Shown here: piece after piece, positions 1-5,622 of the stretch
Position numbering within the stretch: position 1 is the stretch's first letter
Layout: each line of letters starts with the position of its first letter
Source: Rhodoferax sp.
GTDB taxonomy: Bacteria > Pseudomonadota > Gammaproteobacteria > Burkholderiales > Burkholderiaceae_C
Assembly (NCBI GenBank): GCA_023231075.1
Contig: JALNWC010000107.1
Coordinates: 1-7,822, forward strand
Reading direction: 5' to 3'
DNA length: 7,822 nt
The notes under the pieces: model-generated
Database searches by the model: none
The model's input: only the letters and a program-made list of their open reading frames with translations
What the model was told of the DNA's origin: nothing
Made by a program: the position numbers and the translations under genes

Positions 1-870
1 AAACTCGGCCGCCGCTGGATCGGCTGCGACATCAACAAGGGCGCGATCCAGACCACGGCCAAGCGGCTTCAAGGCGTGATGCGCGAACAAGCGCAAGAGC
101 TGTCCAGTGTCACCCAAGGCGAATTGATCGCCCAGATGGATGCCCCGCCCGCGCCCTGCCAACTCAGCTTCTCCACCTGGCGCGTGAACGATTACGACCT
201 GCACATCCAGCACAACGAAGCGGTCGAGCTGGCCTGTGAACATCTCGGCATCACGCGTACCCGCACCGACCCGTTCTTTGACGGCACACAGGGCAACAAG
301 CTGGCCAAGATCATCCCGCTGAACCATCCGCTGACGCCGCTGGACCTGGAAGCGCTGCGCACCGAGCTCAAGAACCGCCCCGAAGAAGAGCGCGACCTGC
401 TGGTCGTCAGCCTGGGGCAGGAGCACAAGGCGCGCGAATGGGTGGCGCACTACAACCACAACCGCCCGATCAACAAAATCCACCTGATCGAGCTGCGCAC
501 CGACCGCAAGGCGGGCGGTTTCATCAAGCATGAACCCATGAGCGTGCAAGCCAGCGTGCAACGCAACGGCGACAAGCTGGTGCTGCAGATTGACGACGTG
601 GTGTCGCCCAGCATCATTGCGCGGCTGGACTTGCAGGAAGGCATCTTCCGCGCCCAGATTCCCGACTGGCGCGCGGTGGTGGACTGCGTGCTGATTGACG
701 CCAACCACGACGGTGAGGTGTTCAACGTGACACTGGCCGACGTGCCCGAGCGCAAGCAAGACCTGGTATCCGGCCGCTACGAACTCCTCGCCCCGCCACT
801 TGGCGCCAAAGTCGCCATCAAGGTGATCGACATGCTGGGTGAAGAGCGTACGGTCGTGTTCGCAAGCTGA
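1..870 (+). CDS. Site-specific DNA methyltransferase, C-terminal part (5'-truncated by window edge)
   Basis: The reading frame is open from the first base and ends at TGA 868-870, giving 289 residues of a longer protein. The first residues include GRRWIGCDINKGAI, which matches the segment near the end of N4/N6-type (COG0863/COG2189-like) methyltransferases where the Rossmann fold binds S-adenosylmethionine. The catalytic (D/N)PPY motif would lie upstream, outside the window. The remaining ~250 residues are an accessory C-terminal region with a QHNEAV segment near residue 75 and DVPERK near residue 245. From memory, this kind of tail occurs on large methyltransferases encoded beside helicase/nuclease subunits of type III-like restriction systems. 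An ATG at 76 could be mistaken for the start, but homology begins upstream of it, so it is internal. The expected role is methylation of adenine or cytosine in a specific DNA sequence, for self-marking or regulation. Specificity cannot be read from this part. Confidence 0.85.
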   Translation, partial: KLGRRWIGCDINKGAIQTTAKRLQGVMREQAQELSSVTQGELIAQMDAPPAPCQLSFSTWRVNDYDLHIQHNEAVELACEHLGITRTRTDPFFDGTQGNKLAKIIPLNHPLTPLDLEALRTELKNRPEEERDLLVVSLGQEHKAREWVAHYNHNRPINKIHLIELRTDRKAGGFIKHEPMSVQASVQRNGDKLVLQIDDVVSPSIIARLDLQEGIFRAQIPDWRAVVDCVLIDANHDGEVFNVTLADVPERKQDLVSGRYELLAPPLGAKVAIKVIDMLGEERTVVFAS

Positions 871-877
871 CACAAGG

Positions 878-901
878 CGCCACGCAAGCCACAGCGTGGC
901 G
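878..901 (+). terminator. Inverted repeat after the methyltransferase, possible terminator
   Basis: CGCCACGC (878-885) and GCGTGGCG (894-901) form a perfect 8-bp stem with an 8-nt loop, starting 7 nt after the methyltransferase stop. The position suits transcription termination or mRNA 3'-end protection. No T-run follows, so it is not a canonical intrinsic terminator. Confidence 0.4.
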
Positions 902-926
902 ACTCGGACGCGGACGTGAACACCGA

Positions 927-954
927 TTGAGAAGGCACTGGTAACATTTATAAA
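927..954 (+). promoter_or_regulatory. Candidate sigma70 promoter of the J-domain gene
   Basis: TTGAGA (927-932) and TATAAA (949-954) are separated by 16 bp and match the -35 and -10 consensus well in an otherwise GC-rich region. A shifted -10, TAAAAT (951-956), would give an 18-bp spacer. Transcription would start near 961, leaving a leader of about 50 nt that contains the 8-bp tandem repeats. The call rests on sequence match and position only. Confidence 0.5.
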
Positions 955-981
955 ATCGCCCAACGCCGTCAGGCCAGTCAC

Positions 982-1010
982 CAACCCAGCAACCCAGCAA
1001 CCCAGCAACC
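982..1010 (+). repeat. Tandem 8-bp repeat (CAACCCAG) in the J-gene leader
   Basis: Three perfect head-to-tail copies of CAACCCAG occupy 982-989, 990-997 and 998-1005, followed by a partial fourth copy (CAACC, 1006-1010). They end 3 nt before the ATG at 1014 and sit where a Shine-Dalgarno sequence would be expected. No purine-rich site is visible. The unit is short and exact enough for copy number to vary by slippage, which would change the leader length but not the frame. Confidence 0.85.
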
Positions 1011-1013
1011 AAC

Positions 1014-2192
1014 ATGCCGCACCAACCCCGCCTGTTCGAAGAAAATCAGCCGCAAATTCCAGACAAACCAGCACTTGGCAACGGGCTGGTCGTGAGCGCA
1101 CTCAAGTTTGGCAACGGCCCCATGTCGCCAGCGCAAAAGCGCTTCAACCAGTTGCTGAACCGAACCGAAACCCTGGCAAAGAAGATCGAGGAGGTCGACA
1201 AACTGGCTGATGCACATCGCCCGGTGATGGCGCGCACGCTGGTACCGCTGGAGAAAGAGCACGCGGCGCTGATGCGCCAGATGGCCGTTTGGCTGGACGC
1301 GCGCTTGCGGCGCAAAGGCCTGAGCGCCAAACAAAAAGCCATGGCCCGCCAGATTCTGTGCAGTTTGACCGCTGCGCTGGCCAGCGCCGGCGACGAGGCC
1401 ATGCGCGCGCTGTACGAGGCGCACAGTGACACCTCGCTGGAGGACGAAGAAAAAGCAGATGCCGCCAATTTGAAAATGTTCATGGAAGGCATGTTGGGCG
1501 AACCCTTGGGCGACGACGAGACTTCCTTCGAGAACGTGGAAGACCTGTTGCGCGCCGGCATGGCCAAAATGCAGGAGAAAAATGCCGCCGCCGAAGCCGC
1601 CCGCGCCAGCCGCAAGGCCAAGCGCAAAAAATCTGCGGCGCAGCTCAAGGCCGAAGCCCTGGCCAGCGCCCAAACCGAGGATGCCAGCGGCGCGCTGCGC
1701 ACCATCTACCGCCAGTTGGTCAGCGCCCTGCACCCCGACCGCGAAACCGATCCCGCCGAGCAGTTGCGCAAAACCGCGCTCATGAAAGAGGCCAACACGG
1801 CCTACGAAAAGCGCGACCTGCTCGGCCTGCTGCAGTTGCAGTTGCGCGCTGAGCTGGTCGATGCCAGCCAGATGACCCACATGGCCCAAGAAAAATTGAC
1901 AGCCCTGACCGCCTTGCTGAAAGACCGGGTGAAGGTGCTCACCGAAGCGCTGCACATGACCGAGCAGCGCGTCATGGGCGAATTCAATTTGCCGATGTTC
2001 TTCACCCTGAGTGCGGGGGCATTGCGCCGCCATCTTGCCGAGCAGGAGCTCGATTTGCGCGAAGAAATCATCGCCATGAAACAGGACCTGACCCTGGTGC
2101 AGGACGATGCCCGCTTCAAGCGCTGGCTCAAAGAGCAGCACCAGGCGGCCCGGCGCGACGACTTTGACCCGTTTGACTTGGATTTTGATTGA
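1014..2192 (+). CDS. J-domain (DnaJ-like) protein of unknown role
   Basis: The protein has 392 residues. An HPD tripeptide lies at residues 240-242 within YRQLVSALHPDRETDP, preceded by LRTI and followed by a helix with KEANTAYEKRD. This matches helices II and III of a J domain, about residues 226-275. HPD is the motif by which J proteins stimulate Hsp70 (DnaK) ATPase. Helix I is not obvious, and the Gly/Phe and zinc-finger regions of true DnaJ are absent. Residues 40-90 are charged and helical, likely coiled coil. Residues 190-220 are rich in Ala, Lys and Arg. The C-terminus is acidic (FDPFDLDFD). A cytoplasmic co-chaperone-like or scaffold role is inferred; the client is unknown. ATG 1014 is the first start codon after an in-frame stop at 951-953, but it lacks a Shine-Dalgarno sequence. 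The gene follows the methyltransferase by 143 bp and appears to have its own promoter. Confidence 0.85.
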   Translation: MPHQPRLFEENQPQIPDKPALGNGLVVSALKFGNGPMSPAQKRFNQLLNRTETLAKKIEEVDKLADAHRPVMARTLVPLEKEHAALMRQMAVWLDARLRRKGLSAKQKAMARQILCSLTAALASAGDEAMRALYEAHSDTSLEDEEKADAANLKMFMEGMLGEPLGDDETSFENVEDLLRAGMAKMQEKNAAAEAARASRKAKRKKSAAQLKAEALASAQTEDASGALRTIYRQLVSALHPDRETDPAEQLRKTALMKEANTAYEKRDLLGLLQLQLRAELVDASQMTHMAQEKLTALTALLKDRVKVLTEALHMTEQRVMGEFNLPMFFTLSAGALRRHLAEQELDLREEIIAMKQDLTLVQDDARFKRWLKEQHQAARRDDFDPFDLDFD

Positions 2193-2203
2193 AACAAGCT
2201 CAA

Positions 2204-2266
2204 AATAAACACAACGTGGTACTTGCAGTCCCATTTCGTGTGGTTTAGGCTCTCTATGTTGTCCAT
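2204..2266 (-). pseudogene. tnpA: IS200-type transposase (tnpA) N-terminal fragment
   Basis: ATG at 2266 opens a frame encoding MDNIESLNHTKW followed by DCKYHVVFI, the conserved N-terminus of the ~140-residue IS200-family Y1 transposases, recognised from memory. In intact members HVVFI continues into PKCRRK. Here the frame instead runs into sequence antisense to the J-protein gene and has no further family resemblance. The catalytic HUH motif and the tyrosine are therefore missing. AAAGGAG at 2274-2280, 7 nt before the ATG, fixes the start. The frame is open upstream to 2338, but that part is leader. The fragment is non-functional. Confidence 0.8.
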
Positions 2267-2357
2267 CCAGTTTCTCCTTTCGTTTGCTTGGCGGCTCACG
2301 ACTGGTAGTTTCTGCGATGGACACCCATACCGACGCAAATGTCAAACTTCTGCTGTC

Positions 2358-2376
2358 TCCCCGGCGAAGCCGGGGG
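2358..2376. repeat. GC hairpin between convergent genes (IS200 left end or terminator)
   Basis: CCCCGGC (2359-2365) and GCCGGGG (2369-2375) form a 7-bp perfect stem with a 3-nt loop, extendable by a T-G pair (2358/2376). It begins one base beyond the FIST stop codon on the minus strand. Neither side has a T-run. Most likely it is the IS200 subterminal hairpin, which may now also serve to stop or protect the FIST transcript. Confidence 0.65.
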
Positions 2377-2377
2377 A

Positions 2378-3655
2378 TTACCTACTGAATTTACCGGTAA
2401 ACACCGTCAGCACCCCGGTGTAGCCATAGAGGTGATGGCGGGCGATTTCGCCGCCGGCAAAAAACCCCACCAGCGGCACGTCGCCCAGGGCACGGCGAAT
2501 GATTTGCAGTTCGGCGCTGGGGCCGCCAAAATGGGCGCCGCCACGCCCGGTACAGCTCACGTAAATGGCGCCGGCAATGCCACGCGCCGCGTGCGGGGCC
2601 GCCTCGGCCTCGGATTGCGCCAGGGCGGCGGCGGTTTCAAGCGCCTGCTCCTGCGGCTCCAGTTCTTCACGAATCTCGGCGCAAATGCGCATCAGGTCGG
2701 CGCGCGCGGCCTGCACGTTGCGCTGGCAAAAGGCCAGCTCCATGCCCTCGGTCACCCCATCGGCCACCGCCACGCCGGCGCGCTGCGGGTCCAGCCCGAT
2801 GATGTGACGCACCAGCACGTCGGGGCCGAAGTTGCCGGTGCGCGTGACGGTTTGCGACGCATCAGCCAGGGCCGCGGGCTCGGTGAACCCGACCAGCGTG
2901 GCGCGCACGGCTTGCAGCGCCTCGCGCGGCTCGTCCAGCGTCACATCCAACTCGCGCAGCATGACCTCCAGCGCCGGTTCACCGTCGAGCGTCAGCACCA
3001 CATTGCGCTCGGCGCTGGTGACCCGGTGCGCGCGACTGATGGGCAGACAGCCTTGTGTGACGCGCGACACCAGCGCCACCTCGGGGCCGAAGGCCACCCC
3101 GCTCAGGCCGCCGCTGAAAACGCCACTGGCGGCGCCCTGTCCCTTCACATTGCCATTGCCCGACACGGCAAATTGCACCGCCGCGCCGCGGCTCGACGCC
3201 AGGCCGCCAAACACGTAGCCGGAGTCGGTACGCTGGGCCAGTTCCTCGATCAGCTCGGCCACATCAGGCGTGTGGCCGTCGGCGTGCACCAGCGCGGTGT
3301 GCGCCTCAAAAGCCAGCCCCAGCGGCGCCACGCCCGAGAACACCCGGTATTGGTCGCCGGGCAGCTCGCACAGCATGACGGCCAGCGCGGGTTCGTCAAA
3401 ATATTCGACGTTGTTGGACGCAATGCCCACGCCCACGGTGCCGGACCAGTCGGTGATCTCGGGCAGTTCGGCGCTCAGGTGCTCCAGAATTTCCTGCGCA
3501 TGGGCCGCATAGTGGTCGGTGATGTAGAGCAGCGCCAGTGTCGGGCTGCTGGCATAGCCGTGCAGCGCCATCTGGGCGCGCAATTGCGCCAGCACCAGGT
3601 TGGCGGCCATGCCCCATTGCGGGTGGGTGGCATGCCCGTAGGGAAACAATTTCAT
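2378..3655 (-). CDS. FIST-domain protein (FIST_N + FIST_C), putative ligand sensor
   Basis: The protein has 425 residues from ATG 3655 (MKLFPYGHATHPQW), a start typical of stand-alone FIST proteins. A TTG at 3670 would add five residues; neither start has a clear Shine-Dalgarno sequence. An N-terminal FIST domain covers about residues 35-240, with glycine-rich segments VGVGIASN and GGLASSRG. A C-terminal FIST_C domain covers about residues 250-420, with IYVSCTGRG near 365, GFFAGGEI at 397-404 and LYGYTGVLTVF at 409-419. FIST domains are predicted to bind small ligands, possibly amino acids, and are often fused to signalling outputs. No kinase, GGDEF or methyl-accepting module is attached, and I see no signal peptide or membrane segment. 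The gene follows phaM by 30 bp (15 bp to the TTG), so co-transcription is likely. The last six residues (TGKFSR) go beyond the usual family end and may derive from the adjacent IS end. Confidence 0.9.
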   Translation of the reverse strand: MKLFPYGHATHPQWGMAANLVLAQLRAQMALHGYASSPTLALLYITDHYAAHAQEILEHLSAELPEITDWSGTVGVGIASNNVEYFDEPALAVMLCELPGDQYRVFSGVAPLGLAFEAHTALVHADGHTPDVAELIEELAQRTDSGYVFGGLASSRGAAVQFAVSGNGNVKGQGAASGVFSGGLSGVAFGPEVALVSRVTQGCLPISRAHRVTSAERNVVLTLDGEPALEVMLRELDVTLDEPREALQAVRATLVGFTEPAALADASQTVTRTGNFGPDVLVRHIIGLDPQRAGVAVADGVTEGMELAFCQRNVQAARADLMRICAEIREELEPQEQALETAAALAQSEAEAAPHAARGIAGAIYVSCTGRGGAHFGGPSAELQIIRRALGDVPLVGFFAGGEIARHHLYGYTGVLTVFTGKFSR

Positions 3656-3685
3656 GAAACGGCCCGGCAAGGGTGACAGCGCGGC

Positions 3686-4342
3686 TTAGCGGCTTCTGGC
3701 ATTGGACTTGGCAGCCACTTTGCTGCTTGTTTTGGCAGGCGCCTTTTTGCCAGCCACTTTTTTGCTGGCGGGCTTTGGGTCAGCTGCCGGCGTGTTCTTC
3801 GCAGGCAGCTTGCCGACTTCCTTCATGGCGCCCGCGGCGATATGCTGGAACTGCTGGGTGAGCGCGGTCCACAACTGCATCGGGTCAACCAGACCCGCCG
3901 CCGCAGCCGCCGGGGCTGGCTGGCTGGCTGGCTCATCCGGCTGGTCAGCCACCGTCCGGGGTTTTTCTTCCACTTTTTCTGCTGTTTTTTCCGCCACTTT
4001 GCCCGCAGGCTGCTGCACCGTGGCGGCGGTCTTGAACTTGAACGCATTGGCCACCTCGCCCATGCTCAGGTTCATGCTCTTGAGCGTGGCCAGGGTGAGC
4101 TTTTGCACCTCGAGCGCCTGCACCGTGGCACCCAGTGCCTTGGCGTTTTGGTCGAGCCAGAAATGCACCGCCTTGAGTTCGGCGATGCGTTTGTCCAGCT
4201 CTTCTTCATTGAGCGACGGCGCGATCCAGCTCGACAGATTGGGCATTTGCGGCACCGCTTGCGTGGCGCCCTTGGCCAGGTTCTGCAAAAAATCAAAACC
4301 AGGCACAAATTTGGCGAAACCGCCGTTGTCTGAATCACTCAT
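3686..4342 (-). CDS. phaM: PhaM, PHB granule / nucleoid-associated regulatory protein
   Basis: The protein has 218 residues in the PhaM pattern. A conserved N-terminal block (residues 8-92) includes FVPGFDFLQNLAKGA, MPNLSSWIAP, ELDKRIAELK and ALEVQKLTLATLKSMN. A Pro/Ala/Glu-rich linker follows (about 105-147), then a short conserved helix (LVDPMQLWTALTQQF, from about 151). The tail from about 183 is rich in Lys and Ala, with KKVAGKKAPAKT resembling histone H1. In Ralstonia eutropha, PhaM activates PHB synthase PhaC1, binds phasin PhaP5 and tethers PHB granules to the nucleoid through this basic tail. The same role is inferred here. No signal peptide is seen, as expected for a cytoplasmic granule protein. 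The start is fixed by a strong ribosome binding site. The gene probably leads an operon with the FIST gene and diverges from the kinase gene at 4585. Five GGCT units in the linker are noted separately. Confidence 0.88.
   Translation of the reverse strand: MSDSDNGGFAKFVPGFDFLQNLAKGATQAVPQMPNLSSWIAPSLNEEELDKRIAELKAVHFWLDQNAKALGATVQALEVQKLTLATLKSMNLSMGEVANAFKFKTAATVQQPAGKVAEKTAEKVEEKPRTVADQPDEPASQPAPAAAAAGLVDPMQLWTALTQQFQHIAAGAMKEVGKLPAKNTPAADPKPASKKVAGKKAPAKTSSKVAAKSNARSR
3914..3933. repeat. Tetranucleotide tandem repeat (GGCT x5) inside phaM
   Basis: Five exact GGCT copies on the plus strand lie in the phaM coding region, at codons about 137-143 of the Pro/Ala linker. Since 4 is not a multiple of 3, gain or loss of one unit would shift the frame and remove the conserved helix and the basic DNA-binding tail. 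Five units is a modest tract, so high mutability is not assured. Confidence 0.8.
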
Positions 4343-4584
4343 GCTTTTCTCCTGTAGGTTTGTTGTCGCGGCACAGGCAACAGCTTACCGCAAAGCCCGC
4401 GCTTCATTCTTGCGCAATCCCCCAAAATCTCATGGCGCAAATTCCTGATGGCATCGCGCAGGGGCGCACCGCCGCGACTGAATCGGCAGCCCTTGAGGAT
4501 TCGCAACAGGCGCACTCTGCCGGAGCGCATAGTCGAAATGCATTGCTTACAGTGCCCGACAAACTGATCAAAACGATTTTTCCC
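4343..4584. other. Divergent intergenic region between phaM and the kinase gene
   Basis: This 242-bp stretch must hold the promoters for both phaM (-) and the kinase gene (+). Apart from the phaM ribosome binding site I find no convincing -35/-10 pair on either strand. It is somewhat less GC-rich near the kinase start (CAAAACGATTTTTCCC). The kinase frame is open through it from 4360, but that part does not resemble the family and is treated as untranslated leader. Confidence 0.5.
4349..4353 (-). promoter_or_regulatory. Ribosome binding site of phaM
   Basis: AGGAG on the minus strand lies 6 nt upstream of ATG 4342, within CTACAGGAGAAAAGC. It is a strong Shine-Dalgarno match at good spacing and fixes the phaM start. 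Confidence 0.8.
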
Positions 4585-5622
4585 ATGTCCGACATCAAGG
4601 CCAAGCTGGAGTTTCTGCGCGCGCCCGCGAGCTACGGCGACGCGCGCCAGCCTGTGACCTGTATTGAAACCCACATGTCCTGGGTTTTCCTGCGGGAGCG
4701 GGAGGTGTTCAAGCTCAAGAAGGCGGTGTGCTTTCCGTTCCTCGACTTCACCACGCTCAAGGCGCGCGCGTTCTATTGCCGTGAAGAGGTGCGCCTGAAC
4801 CAGCGCATGGCGCCCGACGTGTACCTGGGCGTGATGGCGCTGCAGTGGCATGACGGTGCTTTCACGCTGGTGCCCGAAGCCCGCTTACCGGCCCCGGGCG
4901 AAACCGTTGACTGGCTGGTGCACATGCGGCGCCTGCCCGCTGAGCGCACGTTGACCCACCTGATCAGCGGCGGCCAGTTGGCACCCCGCGACCTGGCCGC
5001 ACTGGGTGACTTGTTGGGCGCGTTTTTTCAGAGCGCGCCTGCAGTCGCCGTGTGCGCGGACGACTATCTGGCCCGCTTCCAGTACGAACAGGCCGCCACC
5101 CGCGAGGTGCTGCTGCGTCCGCAGTTTGAACTGCAGGGTGCCGCGCAGGCGCTGGAGCGCATGGCTGCGCTGCTGCAGCAAGGGGCCGGGCTATTGCGCG
5201 AGCGGGCCACCCGGCAGTGCGTGCGCGACGGGCACGGTGACCTGCGCCCGGAGCATGTGTTTCTGCTGCAACCGCCGGTGGTGATCGACTGCCTGGAGTT
5301 CAACCCGCAGTTGCGCCAGGTCGACCCCTTCGACGAGCTGGCCTATCTGGGCCTGGAGTGTGCCATGGCAGGAGCGCCGTGGATTGGCCCGCAGCTGATC
5401 ACCGGCATGGCCACGGCCTTGCGCGACCCCCCGCACCCGGCCCTGGTGCCCTTGTACACCGTGCACCGCGCCTTGTTGCGCGCCAGGCTGGCAATGGCCC
5501 ATTTGCTCGACCCGCAACCGCGTTCGCCAGAAAAATGGACGCCCCTGGCGCAACGCTATATCGCCGCCGCACTGGCGGGGGCCGATAGATTTACCGGCGC
5601 CATGCAAGATGGCTTGCGCTGA
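4585..5622 (+). CDS. Aminoglycoside phosphotransferase-like kinase (COG2187-type)
   Basis: The protein has 345 residues from ATG 4585 (MSDIKAKLEFL). The frame is open upstream to 4360, but family-like sequence begins only here. The protein-kinase-like fold is marked by FLREREVFKLKKAV at 35-48 (ATP-binding lysine strand). The catalytic loop is DGHGDLRPEHV (215-225), with the probable catalytic Asp at 219, and the metal-binding segment is VIDCLEFNPQLRQVDP (233-248) followed by DELAYLGLEC. The usual HGDxxxxN asparagine position holds His 224, a variation I believe occurs in this family but have not checked. COG2187-type proteins are sometimes fused to a P-loop gluconate kinase-like domain; no such domain is present here. 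The substrate is unknown, probably a small hydroxyl-bearing metabolite rather than an antibiotic. No Shine-Dalgarno sequence precedes the start. The 3' end overlaps the convergent pyrophosphokinase gene by 32 bp. Confidence 0.85.
   Translation: MSDIKAKLEFLRAPASYGDARQPVTCIETHMSWVFLREREVFKLKKAVCFPFLDFTTLKARAFYCREEVRLNQRMAPDVYLGVMALQWHDGAFTLVPEARLPAPGETVDWLVHMRRLPAERTLTHLISGGQLAPRDLAALGDLLGAFFQSAPAVAVCADDYLARFQYEQAATREVLLRPQFELQGAAQALERMAALLQQGAGLLRERATRQCVRDGHGDLRPEHVFLLQPPVVIDCLEFNPQLRQVDPFDELAYLGLECAMAGAPWIGPQLITGMATALRDPPHPALVPLYTVHRALLRARLAMAHLLDPQPRSPEKWTPLAQRYIAAALAGADRFTGAMQDGLR

Larger units (their letters stand above)
2204..2376 (-). mobile_element. Truncated IS200/IS605-type insertion sequence (left end only)
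   Basis: Reading the minus strand from 2376 downward gives a GC hairpin, a ~90-nt leader, a strong ribosome binding site (AAAGGAG, 2274-2280) and the first 21 codons of an IS200-type transposase. Resemblance to the transposase stops near 2204, only 11 bp past the J-gene stop. No right-end hairpin is visible there. IS200 elements lack inverted terminal repeats and carry subterminal hairpins recognised by TnpA, so the 2358-2376 hairpin fits the left end. The outer boundary is uncertain and could extend into the FIST 3' end at about 2390. This is a fossil without transposition ability. Confidence 0.7.

Noticed and set aside
906..917. CGGACG direct repeat upstream of the J-gene promoter
   Set aside because: Only two adjacent hexamers in GC-rich sequence, which is expected by chance.
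982..1010. CRISPR-like or integration-repeat array
   Set aside because: The units are 8 bp, contiguous and without spacers, so this is a simple tandem repeat.
2267..2338. In-frame upstream extension of the IS200 transposase fragment
   Set aside because: The ribosome binding site at 2274-2280 and the family N-terminus place the start at 2266. The upstream part is the IS leader.
978..2345. 455-codon open frame on the minus strand
   Set aside because: It runs antisense through the whole J-protein gene and into the IS remnant. Its composition is that of a high-GC shadow frame with no recognisable domain.
2339..3676. 445-codon open frame on the plus strand
   Set aside because: It is exactly antisense to the FIST gene, very rich in Arg, His, Gln and Gly, and has no recognisable motifs. 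The FIST frame has clear domain motifs.
4360..4584. 75-codon N-terminal extension of the kinase
   Set aside because: It is low in family-like content, and family-typical sequence begins at MSDIKAKLEFL. More likely it is the divergent promoter region.
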